A program made the position numbers and the translations under genes. Positions 17,771-27,387 of a stretch of 64,000 bases of DNA are shown in pieces (position 1 is the first letter of the stretch; each line of letters opens with the position of its first letter). Under the pieces are notes generated by a model that saw only the letters and a program-made list of their open reading frames with translations, made no database searches and was not told the DNA's origin. Location of the stretch: NCBI GenBank assembly GCA_963708115.1, contig CAVPRX010000001.1, forward strand, positions 1,178,001 through 1,242,000, read 5' to 3'. Source of the DNA: VRUE01 sp963708115 (GTDB lineage: Bacteria; Actinomycetota; Thermoleophilia; Solirubrobacterales; 70-9).

Positions 17771-18787
17771 ATGAGCGCAGACGTCGCAGAGCAGGCCGGG
17801 ATCGAAGTCGAAGGGCTGGTCCGCGAGTTCAAGAACGGGCCGCGGGCCGTCGACGGGATCGACCTGCGCGTCGCGCCGGGCGAGATCTACGGCTTCCTCG
17901 GCCCGAACGGGGCCGGCAAGTCGACCACCGTCCTGATGCTGACGACGCTGCTGCCGCCAACCGCCGGAACCGCGCGCGTCGCCGGCTTCGACATCGCCGG
18001 CGAAGGGCCAAAGGTCCGCGGCGCGATCGGCGCCGCGCTGCAGGAGGCGGCGCTCGATCCGCTGCTTACCGGCAGCGAGCACATGCGCCTGCAGACTGCG
18101 CTGCACGGCCTGGCCAAGGCCGAGCGGGTCGAGCGGGGGCGTGAGCTGCTCGCCCGCGTCGGCCTCTCCGAGGCTGCCGACCGCAAAGTCGGCGGCTACT
18201 CGGGTGGGATGAAAAGGCGGCTCGACCTGGCGCTGGCGCTTGTCCACCGGCCGCGCATCCTCTTCCTCGACGAGCCGACCACCGGCCTCGACATCCAGAG
18301 CCGCACCGCGCTCTGGGACGAGGTCGCGGGGCTCGCCTCCGAGGACGGCGTCACTGTCTTCCTCACCACGCAGTACCTCGAGGAGGCCGACGCGCTCGCC
18401 AACCGGGTCGGGATCATCGACCATGGCCACATCGTCGCCGAGGGCACGCCGGCCGAGCTCAAGGCCGAAATCGGCCGACCGACGGTCGAGGCGGTCCCCC
18501 GCGATCCCGGCGACCAGGAACGGGTGGCGCTGGCGCTGCAGCCATTCGGCGAGAGGTGCGGCGCTACGCACCGCGGCGGGGCCTCCGTCCTGCTCGCGGG
18601 CGGCGAGTCGCAGCTCGCCGACGTCGTCCGCGCCCTCGACGCCGAGGGGATCGCGATCGAGCAGCTGCAACTGCACGCGCCCTCGCTCGACGACGTCTTC
18701 CTCGCCAAGACCGGGCGCTCGCTGGAGGGTGCCGGGGACGAGGAGGCCGAGCCCGGCAGCGAGGAAATGGAGGCGGTGCGGACGTGA
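17771..18787 (+). CDS. ABC exporter ATP-binding protein (DrrA-like)
   Basis: The 338-residue product is the ATPase of a drug or lipid exporter. It has Walker A GPNGAGKST (44-52), the Q-loop region, signature YSGGMKRR, Walker B RILFLDEPTTGLD and switch His in the VFLTTQYLEEAD stretch (Q for H at the usual position, as is common in DrrA-type proteins). The C-terminal extension of about 100 residues is typical of DrrA. The ATG at 17771 is preceded by GTGTGAG, a weak ribosome site. Its stop overlaps the next gene (GTGA). Together with the two permeases it forms a heteromeric four-subunit-equivalent exporter. Confidence 0.93.
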   Translation: MSADVAEQAGIEVEGLVREFKNGPRAVDGIDLRVAPGEIYGFLGPNGAGKSTTVLMLTTLLPPTAGTARVAGFDIAGEGPKVRGAIGAALQEAALDPLLTGSEHMRLQTALHGLAKAERVERGRELLARVGLSEAADRKVGGYSGGMKRRLDLALALVHRPRILFLDEPTTGLDIQSRTALWDEVAGLASEDGVTVFLTTQYLEEADALANRVGIIDHGHIVAEGTPAELKAEIGRPTVEAVPRDPGDQERVALALQPFGERCGATHRGGASVLLAGGESQLADVVRALDAEGIAIEQLQLHAPSLDDVFLAKTGRSLEGAGDEEAEPGSEEMEAVRT

Positions 18788-19563
18788 GCGGCGGCCTGCG
18801 CACCCAGGTCGGTCAGCTCGCCCGCCGTTCGGTGCTGCGCACGCTACGCCAGCCGGCGTCAATCGTGCCGGCGCTGATCTTTCCCCTCTTCCTGCTCGCG
18901 GTCAACTCGGGCGGGCTCAAAGACGCCACCAACCTGCCCGGCTTCCCGACCGACTCCTACCTCACCTTCGCCCTCGCCGTGCCGTTCATGCAGGGGGCGC
19001 TGTTCTCGGTGATGAACGCCGGCACCGACCTCGCCCGCGACATCGAGACCGGCTTCCTCAACCGCCTGGCGCTGACGCCGCTGCGCGGCGCGGCGCTGCT
19101 CAGCGGCCTGCTCGCCGGAGCCGTCGTCCTCGGCCTCGTCCAGGCCGCGGTCTACCTCACGGTCGGGTTGATCGCCGGGGCCGAACTCGCCGCCGGCTTC
19201 GGCGGCGCCCTGGTGATCGTCGCCCTCTCGGTGACGATCACCGTCGCCTTCGGCTCGATCGGCCTCTTCGCCGCGCTGCGCACCGGCTCGGGCGAGGCGG
19301 TCCAGGGACTCTTTCCCGTCTTCTTCGTCTTCCTCTTCCTCTCGACGATGGCGCTGCCGCTCAACCTGCTGCAGACCGACTGGTTCCACGCCGTCGCCAG
19401 CGTCAACCCGGTCTCCTACCTGCTGCAGGCGTTCCGCTCGCTGCTGATCGAAGGCTGGAACGCCGGCGACCTGGCGCTCGGCTTCGGGATCGCCGCGGCG
19501 ATCCTCGTCATCGGCATGTTCGCCGCCTCGGCGGCGCTGAAGACGAGGCTGGTGAGGACGTGA
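18784..19563 (+). CDS. ABC-2 type exporter permease, subunit 1 (DrrB-like)
   Basis: The 259-residue product has the ABC-2 layout. A cytoplasmic N-terminus RRSVLRTLRQPASIVPALIFP precedes about six membrane helices. The pattern DLARDIETGFLNRLALTPLRG is the conserved cytoplasmic loop that contacts the ATPase, and WFHAVASVNPVSYLLQAFRSL is the family's C-terminal motif. The GTG at 18784 overlaps the ATPase stop. The two permeases are diverged homologues and probably form a heterodimer. Confidence 0.9.
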   Translation: MSGGLRTQVGQLARRSVLRTLRQPASIVPALIFPLFLLAVNSGGLKDATNLPGFPTDSYLTFALAVPFMQGALFSVMNAGTDLARDIETGFLNRLALTPLRGAALLSGLLAGAVVLGLVQAAVYLTVGLIAGAELAAGFGGALVIVALSVTITVAFGSIGLFAALRTGSGEAVQGLFPVFFVFLFLSTMALPLNLLQTDWFHAVASVNPVSYLLQAFRSLLIEGWNAGDLALGFGIAAAILVIGMFAASAALKTRLVRT

Positions 19564-20324
19564 CCCGCAAGATCGCCCTCGCCGTCGCCTGGCGCAGCAT
19601 CCACAACTTCCTCAGCAACCCGGCCTTCCTGGTGCCGGGGATCGTCTTCCCGCTCTTCTTCTTCATCGCCTTCGCCGGCGGCCTCTCGGCGATCTCCGGC
19701 GCCCCCGGGTTCGACTTCGAAGGGGGCTACACCGCCTTCCAGTTCGTCTTCGTCCTGCTCCAGTCGGCGGCCTTCGGCGGCGTCTTCACCGGCTTCGGGA
19801 TCGCCCGCGACTTCGAGACCGGCTTCTCCCGTCGTTACCTGCTGGCGGCGACCGACCGGCGCGGGATCGTCGCCGGCTACGCGATGGCGGCGCTGGTGCG
19901 GGCGCTGATCACCTGGACGATCCTGACCGCGGTGGCGCTGGTCGCCGGGATGGAAATCGGCGGCAGCGGCGGGGAAATATTCGGCCTATACGTCCTCGCG
20001 ATCCTGGTCAACCTGGCGGCGACGCTGTGGGCGGCCGGCGTGGCGATGCGCGTGCGCTCGATCCAGGGTGGGCCGCTGATGCAGTTCCCCACCTTCCTCG
20101 TTCTCTTCCTCGCCCCCGTCTACGTGCCGCTCGACCTGCTCAGCGGCTGGATCCACGCGGTCGCCTCGATCAACCCGATCACCGCCCTGCTCGAGGCAGG
20201 GCGCGGCTTCATCTCCGGCGACCCGACCGTGGTCGCGCTCGCCTTCGCCGTAGCCATCGCCCTGCCGCTCGTCTTCGGCCTCTGGGCACGCGGCGGCCTG
20301 CGCCGCGCCGAAGCCGCCGGCTAG
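19560..20324 (+). CDS. ABC-2 type exporter permease, subunit 2 (DrrB-like)
   Basis: The 254-residue product is the second permease. It shares with subunit 1 the IARDFETGFSRRYLLAATDRRG coupling loop and the GWIHAVASINPITALLEAGR motif. It has about six hydrophobic helices. The GTG at 19560 overlaps the stop of subunit 1. The gene is followed by a strong inverted repeat that ends the operon. Confidence 0.9.
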   Translation: MTRKIALAVAWRSIHNFLSNPAFLVPGIVFPLFFFIAFAGGLSAISGAPGFDFEGGYTAFQFVFVLLQSAAFGGVFTGFGIARDFETGFSRRYLLAATDRRGIVAGYAMAALVRALITWTILTAVALVAGMEIGGSGGEIFGLYVLAILVNLAATLWAAGVAMRVRSIQGGPLMQFPTFLVLFLAPVYVPLDLLSGWIHAVASINPITALLEAGRGFISGDPTVVALAFAVAIALPLVFGLWARGGLRRAEAAG

Positions 20325-20349
20325 CCGCTAGGAGCCTGGACGACGGATG

Positions 20350-20400
20350 GGACGAGTGGAAGTTGACCCCCGGATAAGGGGGCAAAAGGTTCACTCGTCC
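20350..20400. terminator. Bidirectional terminator after ABC operon and MFS gene
   Basis: GGACGAGTG (20350-20358) pairs with CACTCGTCC (20392-20400), and CCCCC (20367-20371) pairs with GGGGG (20378-20382). It lies between the convergent ABC permease and MFS genes. It resembles the 6692-6738 terminator in layout. Confidence 0.65.
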
Positions 20401-20411
20401 GATTTCAAGCT

Positions 20412-21946
20412 CTAGCCTGCCTCCGAGTAGGCGGGTTCGCGGTCGGCCCCGTGCGCCTCCTCGGACGGCGCGCCGTCCGCCATTTCGGCCATCGCCGCCG
20501 GGTCGGGCATCGGTTCGGAACGGAGGATGAAGATCGCGATCGCGAGGGCGACCGCGACTAGGCCGGCGGCGACCACATAGGCGAGGTGGAAGCCCGAGTT
20601 GAGCGCCGCTGCATGCGAGGCGCCGTCGGCGAGCATGCTGTCGGTGCGCCCGGCGGCGAGCGTGGCGAGGACCGCGAGGCCGATCGCGCCGCCCACTTGG
20701 GCGCTGGTGTTGACCACGCCAGAGGCGAGGCCGGCGTCTTCGGGCGTCGCCCCGGACATCGCCAGCGTCATCAGCGAGGGGAACGAGATCCCGACCCCGA
20801 CGCCGAAGAGGAGCAGCGGCGGCAGCAGGTCGGCAAGGTAGCTGCCGTCGACCGGCGTGCGGGCGAAGAGCAGCAACGCGGCGCCGACCAGGACCATGCC
20901 CGGGATCAGCATGCTGCGCGGGCCGAAGCGCATGATCAGTTTTTCCGAGTAGCCGAGCGAGAGCGTGCCCATGACGAGCGTGGTCGGCAGGAAGGCAAGG
21001 CCGACTTCGAGCGGGTCGTAGCCGAGGATCTCCTGTAGGTAGAGGGCGCCGAGGAAGAAGGTCGAGAACATCCCGGCGACGAGCAGCATCTGCAGCGCGT
21101 TGGCGCCGGAGACGTTGCGCGAGCGGAACAGTCGCAGCGGCATCAGTGGGTTGGCGATCCGCGCCTGGCGCAGCACGAAGGCGATCTCCAGCGCCAGCGA
21201 GACTCCGCCGAGAATCAGCGTCTGGGCAGAGAGCCAGCCGTTTTCGGCGACCTCGAGGATCGTGTAGACGCCGAGCATCAGGCCGGCGGTGATCAGCACT
21301 CCACCGAAGATGTCGGCGCCCTCTCCGAAGCCGAGGCCCTTCCCGTCGGCGACCAGCGGCGGGTCATCAGGAAGGTGCCGATCCCGATCGGCAGGTTGAT
21401 GAAGAAGATCCAGTGCCAGGCGATCGCCTCGGTCAGCACGCCACCGATCAGCAGGCCGATCGTGCCGCCGGCGGAGGCGACGAAGCCGTAGACGCCGATC
21501 GCTTTCGCCTGCTCGCGCGGCTCCGGGAACATCGTCACGATCATCCCCAGGATCACCGCCGAGGTCAGCGCGCCGCCGACGCCCTGGATGAAGCGAGCGC
21601 CGATCAGCATCTCCTGGGTCTGGGAGATCCCGCAGAGCAGCGACGCGGTGGTGAAGACGACGAGCCCGACGAGGAAGATGCGGCGCTGGCCGAGCAGGTC
21701 GCCGAGACGGCCGGCGAGCAGCAGCAGACCGCCGAAGGGAACCAGGTAGGCGTTGACGACCCAGGCGAGGTTGCTCTGCGAGAAGCCGAGGTCGTCCTGG
21801 ATCGAGGGCAGGGCGACGTTGACGATCGTGATGTCGAGGACGATCATCAGCATCCCCGCGCAGAGCACGTAGAGCGCCAGCCAGCGGCTCCTGTCCTCGG
21901 CGGCGTTCGTGTCCGGTCCGGTGGTTGCTGCTGCGTCGACGCTCAT
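20412..21946 (-). pseudogene. MFS drug exporter (DHA2/EmrB type), broken by one frameshift
   Basis: The intact reading would be about 511 residues with 14 helices, typical of the DHA2 drug:H+ antiporters. Motif A is AGRLGDLLGQRRIF, motif C-like GGTIGLLIGGVLTEAIAW. The N-terminal frame (21946 down) runs into a stop at 21293-21295 after RRWSPTGRASASERAP. Shifting one base near 21357-21361 restores VADGKGLGFGEGADIFGGVL and the rest of the protein, down to a stop at 20412. A single missing base therefore explains the break. It may be a true mutation or an assembly error. The gene is divergent from an HxlR-type regulator. Confidence 0.85.
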
Positions 21947-21998
21947 CTCGCCGCCTCCTTCGTGTCGTGGGTCACCGTGGCGGCTACCCTAGCAAATG

Positions 21999-22048
21999 GT
22001 TGTTAAACACAACTACTTGGTTGCAAATTTGTATCAAGCGATTAGACT
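21999..22048. promoter_or_regulatory. Divergent promoter region with operator
   Basis: GTTGT, TAAAC, ACAAC (21999-22013) is a perfect inverted repeat. To its right, TTGCAA (22021-22026), a 16-nt spacer and TAGACT (22043-22048) form a promoter whose start falls at the ATG at 22056, so the regulator mRNA would be leaderless. The inverted repeat overlaps the likely -35 region of the MFS gene on the other strand. Confidence 0.5.
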
Positions 22049-22055
22049 GGTCGTC

Positions 22056-22718
22056 ATGGCAACGAAGCGCTCATACGGGGAGGCGTGCCGGTTCGCCTAC
22101 GCCCTCGACCTGGTCGGCGAGCGCTGGGCCCTGCTCGTCGTGCGCGAGCTCCTGCTCGGCCCGAAGCGCTTCACCGACCTGCGCGCGGGTCTTCCCCACG
22201 CCAGCCCCAACATCCTCTCGGAGCGGTTGCGCGAGCTGGATCAGGCCGGTGTCGTCCATCGTCGCAAACTGCCGCCGCCGGCGGCGTCGCAGGTCTACGA
22301 GCTGACCGAGTGGGGCAGGGAGCTGGAGCCGGTCGTGACCCAGCTCGGCGCCTGGGGCGCCCGCTCGCCGGTCCCGCCCGAGCACCGCGAGATCGGCGCC
22401 AGCTCGATCGTCCTGGCGCTGCGCTCGCTCTTCGACGCGGAGGCTGCGGGCGAGCTAGAGGCCGGCTACGAGCTGCGACTCGGCGAGGAGAGCTTCCACG
22501 TCGGCATCGCCGCAGGCGAGCTGGAGCTCGGCCGCGGCGCCCCCGAGGCACCAGCCGCGGCGATCGAGACCGACGCCGGCACGCTTGCGGCACTGCTCAC
22601 CGGCCAGCTCGCCCTCGATGTCGCGCTCGAGTCGGGGGCGGCGAAGATCGACGGGCCAAAGAAGGAGGCCCGTCGATTCCTCGCCTTGTTCCCGATGCCT
22701 GAGCCGCAGCTCGCCTAG
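22056..22718 (+). CDS. HxlR-type winged-helix regulator with C-terminal SCP2-like domain
   Basis: The 220-residue product has the HxlR pattern at its N-terminus: ALDLVGERWALLVVRELLLG, then RFTDLRAGLPHASPNILSER as the recognition helix, then LRELDQAGVVHRRKLPPPA as the wing. The C-terminal half (about 130-215) is a mixed alpha/beta domain resembling a sterol-carrier-like ligand pocket, as seen in many actinobacterial relatives. The ATG at 22056 is chosen because of the promoter position and because family members start here. It is divergent from the MFS gene and probably represses it. Confidence 0.87.
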   Translation: MATKRSYGEACRFAYALDLVGERWALLVVRELLLGPKRFTDLRAGLPHASPNILSERLRELDQAGVVHRRKLPPPAASQVYELTEWGRELEPVVTQLGAWGARSPVPPEHREIGASSIVLALRSLFDAEAAGELEAGYELRLGEESFHVGIAAGELELGRGAPEAPAAAIETDAGTLAALLTGQLALDVALESGAAKIDGPKKEARRFLALFPMPEPQLA

Positions 22719-22731
22719 ATCCTGTTCTTGG

Positions 22732-23598
22732 CTATTTGGCGACCGGTCCGAGGATCGCCGCGGCCCCCGTCATCCCGGCCAGGTTCGGGTGGATCGGCGC
22801 GGCAGGGTTGCTCGGCACGACCGGCTCGACCCAGCGCGTCGAGGACCCCTTGCAGGCGTCATGGCCGATGCTGGCTTTGTACCAATCGACCAGCGTGGCC
22901 CCGTTGGCTGCCGCCTGCGTGGCGAGCATCGCGTTCAGTTCTTTCTCCTTCGCCCGCAGGTAGGGAACGTCGCCGAAACCGATCGGCATCTGCGGCCAGC
23001 AGCCGAAGCCCGTCTCGGGGAATATCGCCGCGTAGTTGACGACGAAGACTTTCGCCGACGGCGAGCGGGTGTGGATGCCCTGCAACACCGCCGCGACTTT
23101 CGGCGCCGTCGCCGCGATCCGTTCGGCGATCTGGTCTTTTCCGCCCGCCGTGTATTTGTCTTTGCAGGGCGTGCTGAACGGGTTGACCGTGATGCAGCTG
23201 AGAGCGACTTCGGAGAAGCCGATGTCGTTGCCTCCGATCGTCAGCGAGACTCTCGTCGTTTCCGCGTCGAGCGAGTTGAACTGCGGCGGGTTGGTGCCCA
23301 GTTCGGTGCTCTGCGGGTTGGTCATGTCGACGGTCGTCGCCCCACTGCAGCTGGGGTCGCGCAGCGTCAGGCCGATGGTCGGCGCCGCCAGGTGGGCATA
23401 GTTGTGATCCGACTTGAGGCAGCCGAGCGGTGCGATCTGGTTGGGGATGATCGGGCCGGCGGCGTAAGAGTCGCCGAGCGCGACGTAGTTGGCAGCGCGG
23501 GCAGCTGCGGCGAAAGCAGTGAGGACAGCGAACATCGCGATCGCTAGCACCACCGTTCGCCTCAGCCGCCGCGGGTTGGACTGAATCGACTGGGTCAT
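22732..23598 (-). CDS. Secreted SGNH/GDSL hydrolase (lipase/esterase)
   Basis: The product has about 288 residues with a signal peptide: RRLRRTVVLAIAMFAVLTAF, cleaved near ARA. Block I is YVALGDSYAAG with catalytic Ser. Block III is TIGGNDIGFSEV. Block V, HPNLAGM, supplies catalytic His near the C-terminus. Several Cys residues suggest three disulfides, as in the Streptomyces secreted lipases. The ATG at 23598 is preferred over the one at 23604 because it has better spacing to AAAGGAGA. Probable role: hydrolysis of external esters or lipids. It lies downstream of dnaE2 but has its own ribosome site. Confidence 0.88.
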   Translation of the reverse strand: MTQSIQSNPRRLRRTVVLAIAMFAVLTAFAAAARAANYVALGDSYAAGPIIPNQIAPLGCLKSDHNYAHLAAPTIGLTLRDPSCSGATTVDMTNPQSTELGTNPPQFNSLDAETTRVSLTIGGNDIGFSEVALSCITVNPFSTPCKDKYTAGGKDQIAERIAATAPKVAAVLQGIHTRSPSAKVFVVNYAAIFPETGFGCWPQMPIGFGDVPYLRAKEKELNAMLATQAAANGATLVDWYKASIGHDACKGSSTRWVEPVVPSNPAAPIHPNLAGMTGAAAILGPVAK

Positions 23599-23678
23599 AT
23601 CCATCTCTCCTTTTCTCGATTTGAGGCTCTGAACGGGCGGACGAGCAAGCGGCCCGCCCTTACCCGTTTCGGCCTAAG

Positions 23679-26600
23679 TTAATCCTGATCAATCGAGTGC
23701 GTACTCCGCTTTGGACGTTTGGGCGATTCGCGATCGCGACGCCCCCAGCTGTGGCCGGGAGGGGCGACGTCGCGCAGCTGGGTGCGCTCGAGCTCCCGCA
23801 CCTCGGAGACGAGGACGTTGGTCGTGCCTTCGCAGCGCTCGAGGCGGCCCTTGGCGCGGACGAGTGGCGAGGTGCGGACCTCGGCCCGGTGGCGGTCGTA
23901 TACGGGTGGCGGCACGATCAGGTTGACCGTGCCGCGCTCGTCCTCGAGCAGCACGAAGACGATCCCGCCGGCGGTCTCGGGTCGCTGGCGGGCGACGACC
24001 ATCCCGCCCACCTCGACGACCGCGCCGTCGTCGATCTTCTCCAGGTCGGTGCTGCGCGCCAGCGCGGAGTCGAGGCCATCGCGCATCAGCGCCATCGGGT
24101 GCTCGCCCAGCGTCATCCCGGTCGAGCGGTAGTCGGCGATCATCTCCTCCCACGAGCCGAGCCGCCCGAGCTCGGGCGTCTCGGGCGTCTGCAGTGGCAG
24201 CGCCATCTGCATCGCCTTTGCGTGGCGCCGGCCAGTCCCGACCACCCCGACCTCCCAAAGCGCCACCCGCCGATCGCCGTCGGCCAGATCATCGAGAGCA
24301 CCCGCCCAGGCCAGGCGCTCGAGCCCATCGCGGCTGGTCCCACAACGCGAGGCGAGGTCGGCAATCCCCCGGTAGGACCCACTCCGCCGGCGCCCGGCGA
24401 CGAGGCTCGCCATCTCCTCCTCGCGCGCCCCCTTCACATAGCCGAGCCCGATCCGCACGACCATTCCACCCCGCACCTCGGGCTCGGCAACCGGCGAACC
24501 GCGGTCGAGGTTTGGCTCGCTATGCGGTTCAAACCTCGACCGCGGTGGTTGACGGGGGGTCTCGACGTGACAGACGACGCGGCTGCGGTTGACGTCGGGC
24601 GGGGCCAGGCGGACGCCGCGTCGCTGCGCCTCGTGGGCCAGCGCGTCGGGGGGGTAGAAGCCCATCGGCTGCTCGTTCAGCAGCGCGCAGAGGAACTCCG
24701 GCGCGTAGTGGATCCGCAACCAGGCCGACTGGTAGGCGAGCAGGCCAAAGGCGGCCGAGTGAGCCTTGGGGAAGCCGAAGCCGGAGAAGCCCTGGACCTG
24801 CTGCCAGACCCGCTCGGCGATCCGCTCGGCGACCCCCCGCTCGGCGGCGCCGGCGAGGAAGCGCTTGTGGAACTTCTCGATCGCCTCCTGGGAGCGCTTG
24901 CGGCTCATCGCCCGCCGCAATCCGTCCGCCTCCGCGTGGGAGAAGCCGGCGAGAGCGATCGCCACCTCGAGCACCTGCTCCTGGTAGACGATCGCGCCGT
25001 AGGTCTCCTCCAGCGCCGGCTTGAGCAGCTCGTGCTCGTAGGGGATCTCGTAGGAGGGGTCCTCGCGCAACCGCTTGCGTCGCTCTATATACGGATGGAC
25101 CGCGCCCCCCTGGATCGGCCCCGGGCGGACCAGCGCCACCTGCACAGTGAGGTCGTTCAGATTCTCAGGGCAAGTGCGGGGCAGCATCTGCATCTGGGCA
25201 CGGCTCTCGATCTGGAAGACGCCGGTCGTCTCCGCGGCGCGGATCGATTCGAAGGTCTCGCGGTCCTCGAAGTCGATCCGCGAGAGGTCGAGCCGTTTTC
25301 CCCGCGTCCGGTCGACTTCTTCGACGCAGCGCTCGACCGCCGAGAGCATCCCCAATCCGAGCAGGTCGATCTTGAGGAAGCCGGCGTCCGAGCAGGAGTC
25401 CTTGTCCCACTGGACGATCTGCCGCCCCTCCATCGCCGCCGGCACGACCGGGCAGACGTCGATCAGCGGCTGGGTGGAGATCACCATGCCGCCGGAGTGC
25501 TGGGAGGCGTGGCGGGGCAGGCCCATCGCCTCGCCGGTGAGCTCGATCAGGACCCGCCAGCCGTGCGAGGCGGCACGGTCGGCTCCGATCGCGGCGGCGA
25601 CGTCGCGCTCGATCTCACCGCTGCTCTCGTGGAAGCCGAGCGTCTTGGCGACCCGCTCGATCTCCGCCGGCGGCAACGCCAGCGCCTTGCCGAGGTCGCG
25701 CACCGCGCCGCGCGGGCGGTAGGTGGGAAAAGCGGCGACCAGGGCGGAGCGGTCGGCACCGTAGCGGCCGTGCACACGGGGAATCAGCTTCTCGCGGATG
25801 TCCCGCGGGAAGTCGAGGTCGATGTCGGGAGCGACGGTGTCCTCGTTGACTTCCGCATTGAGGAAGCGGCCGGAAAAGAGGTCTCTCTCGACCGGGTCGA
25901 TGTGGGAGAGGCCGGTGAGGAAGCAGACGATCGAGCTGACGCTGGAGCCGCGTCCGCGACCCGGCGGCATGATCGCGCGCGCCGACGCGGGGCCGCGCAC
26001 CTCCAGCGCCACCTCGCGGGCCAGCTCGAGCAGGTCCCGGTGGAGGAGGAAGAAGCCGGAGAGGCCACGGATTCGGATCGTCCGCAGCTCCTCCTCGAGT
26101 CGAGCGTCGGCTTTCGCCAGCTCCGCCCGATCCGGATAGCGCTCGGCCAGCAGGCCCTTGCAGATCTCCGCCAGCTCGCGGTCCGCGTCGGGGTTCTCGG
26201 AGCCGGGGTAGCTGTAGCCCAGGTCCGCAGTCAGGTCGAAGCGGAGCCGCTCGGCGAGGCGCAGGGTCTCGGCAACGGCCTCGGGGTGCTCGGCGAAGCG
26301 CCTCGCCATCGCCTCCGGCGAAGCCAGGGCCGAGGAAGAGTTGCCGCGCCGCAGTGGCTCGGAGGCCTCCAGCGTCGTCCCCGATCGCACCGCGACGAGT
26401 ACGTCTTGCAGGTGGGTGCGGCTGCGAGCGTGGCAGTGGACGTTGCCGGTCGCAACGGAGGGGACGCCGAGGCGCTCGGCGAGACCGGCGAGCCAGCGGT
26501 TGCGCGCCCGGTCGTGGCGCCAGTAGGGCCGCTGCAGCTCGACGCGGAAGCGATCGCGGCCGAAGGCAGCGAGCAGGCGACGAGCGGACGAGGCCGCAGC

Positions 26601-27053
26601 GGCTGGATCGCCGCGAGCCCAGGTCCCTGCCACCACGCTGTCCCCCGCGCAACCCGACAGGCAAACCAGGCCCTCGGCACGCGCTTCGACCTGCTCCAGC
26701 TCGACCCATGGCTGCATGGCGGTCCGCCCGGTGTTGTCGCGGGTGTGCGAGTGAGCCTCGCTCAGCAGGCGGCAGAGGTTCCGGTATCCGAGCGCGTTCT
26801 CGACCAGCAGGGTGAGGTGGGCCTTCCGCGACCCCATCGCCACGGTCACCTCGCTCCCGGTGATGGCTCTTACGCCGAGCCCCCTACAGGCGTGGGCGAG
26901 CTCCATCGACCCCCAGACCCCGTCGTGATCGGTGAGGGCGAAGGCGGGGTAGCCGCGATCGGCCGCGGCGGCGGCCAGCTGGGTCGGCGTCGAGGCCCCG
27001 TCGAGGAAGGAGAAAGCGGAGTGGGCGTGCAGCTCTATGTATGGGGCGGTCAT
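23679..27053 (-). CDS. dnaE2: Error-prone DNA polymerase III alpha subunit DnaE2
   Basis: The 1124-residue product is a C-family polymerase of the DnaE2/ImuC branch. It has an N-terminal PHP domain with YIELHAHSAFSFLDGAST, the palm with PDIDLDFP carrying catalytic Asp residues (about 408-414), then RHASQHSGGMVIS and RAMSRKRSQEAI, and GFGFPKAHSAAFGLLAYQS in the fingers. A C-terminal OB fold follows (GGMVVARQRPETAGGIVFVL). DnaE2 carries out translesion synthesis with ImuA and ImuB during SOS mutagenesis. The start at 27053 gives MTAPYIELH; the ATG shares a base with the stop of the DUF6504-like gene. The cassette is unusual because its imuB is truncated and imuA is not in the window. Confidence 0.93.
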   Translation of the reverse strand: MTAPYIELHAHSAFSFLDGASTPTQLAAAAADRGYPAFALTDHDGVWGSMELAHACRGLGVRAITGSEVTVAMGSRKAHLTLLVENALGYRNLCRLLSEAHSHTRDNTGRTAMQPWVELEQVEARAEGLVCLSGCAGDSVVAGTWARGDPAAAASSARRLLAAFGRDRFRVELQRPYWRHDRARNRWLAGLAERLGVPSVATGNVHCHARSRTHLQDVLVAVRSGTTLEASEPLRRGNSSSALASPEAMARRFAEHPEAVAETLRLAERLRFDLTADLGYSYPGSENPDADRELAEICKGLLAERYPDRAELAKADARLEEELRTIRIRGLSGFFLLHRDLLELAREVALEVRGPASARAIMPPGRGRGSSVSSIVCFLTGLSHIDPVERDLFSGRFLNAEVNEDTVAPDIDLDFPRDIREKLIPRVHGRYGADRSALVAAFPTYRPRGAVRDLGKALALPPAEIERVAKTLGFHESSGEIERDVAAAIGADRAASHGWRVLIELTGEAMGLPRHASQHSGGMVISTQPLIDVCPVVPAAMEGRQIVQWDKDSCSDAGFLKIDLLGLGMLSAVERCVEEVDRTRGKRLDLSRIDFEDRETFESIRAAETTGVFQIESRAQMQMLPRTCPENLNDLTVQVALVRPGPIQGGAVHPYIERRKRLREDPSYEIPYEHELLKPALEETYGAIVYQEQVLEVAIALAGFSHAEADGLRRAMSRKRSQEAIEKFHKRFLAGAAERGVAERIAERVWQQVQGFSGFGFPKAHSAAFGLLAYQSAWLRIHYAPEFLCALLNEQPMGFYPPDALAHEAQRRGVRLAPPDVNRSRVVCHVETPRQPPRSRFEPHSEPNLDRGSPVAEPEVRGGMVVRIGLGYVKGAREEEMASLVAGRRRSGSYRGIADLASRCGTSRDGLERLAWAGALDDLADGDRRVALWEVGVVGTGRRHAKAMQMALPLQTPETPELGRLGSWEEMIADYRSTGMTLGEHPMALMRDGLDSALARSTDLEKIDDGAVVEVGGMVVARQRPETAGGIVFVLLEDERGTVNLIVPPPVYDRHRAEVRTSPLVRAKGRLERCEGTTNVLVSEVRELERTQLRDVAPPGHSWGRRDRESPKRPKRSTHSIDQD

Positions 27054-27298
27054 CAGGCACGCTGCCGGTACCAGCGCCTGACGCTGTCGCGAAAGACGAC
27101 CACGTCGCTGCCGTCGAGGAGGGCCAGCTCGAAGTAGTGACGCCACAGCCGCCGCGGTGTCCACCAGCGGTCCTCGACCACCCACTCCTCGCGGACGGCC
27201 ACCACCTCGACCCGCTCGACCGCCATCGGCACCCCCTCGGGGTCGGCTTCGACCGCCACCCGCCGCGGCGCGTAGAGCCGGCGAATCCCCGGCGTCAT
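27053..27298 (-). CDS. DUF6504-like small protein of the mutasome cassette
   Basis: The 81-residue product has alternating strands and a C-terminal WRHYFELALLDGSDVVVFRD segment. It fits the short DUF6504 proteins that lie between imuB and dnaE2 in actinobacteria, with WVVEDRWWTPRRLWRHYFEL as the core. Its function is unknown; the context suggests a mutasome accessory factor. The stop (TGA) shares its last base with the DnaE2 start codon, so the pair is coupled. The gene is separated from imuB by an opposite-strand insertion of about 670 bp. Confidence 0.65.
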   Translation of the reverse strand: MTPGIRRLYAPRRVAVEADPEGVPMAVERVEVVAVREEWVVEDRWWTPRRLWRHYFELALLDGSDVVVFRDSVRRWYRQRA

Positions 27299-27387
27299 CG
27301 CCCTCGACCCACTTTTGTGTGACTACTGGCTCGAAGAATTTGCCTGTGTCGCACACGCGCGCGACCTCGATCCCTAGCGTCGGAGCC

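Noticed and set aside
23635..23659. GGGCGG/CCGCCC hairpin as a terminator for dnaE2
   Set aside because: Short arms, long loop and no U-tract; in such GC-rich DNA it may be chance.
23697..27137. A long open frame of over 1100 codons on the plus strand opposite dnaE2
   Set aside because: It is the antisense shadow of a GC-rich gene; its product has no domain and is Arg/Ala/Gly-rich, while the minus strand encodes a full DnaE2.
27157..27387. An extension of the DUF6883-like protein to 27157
   Set aside because: It would overlap the DUF6504-like gene in antisense and is low complexity; the family similarity starts only at LPRSADA.
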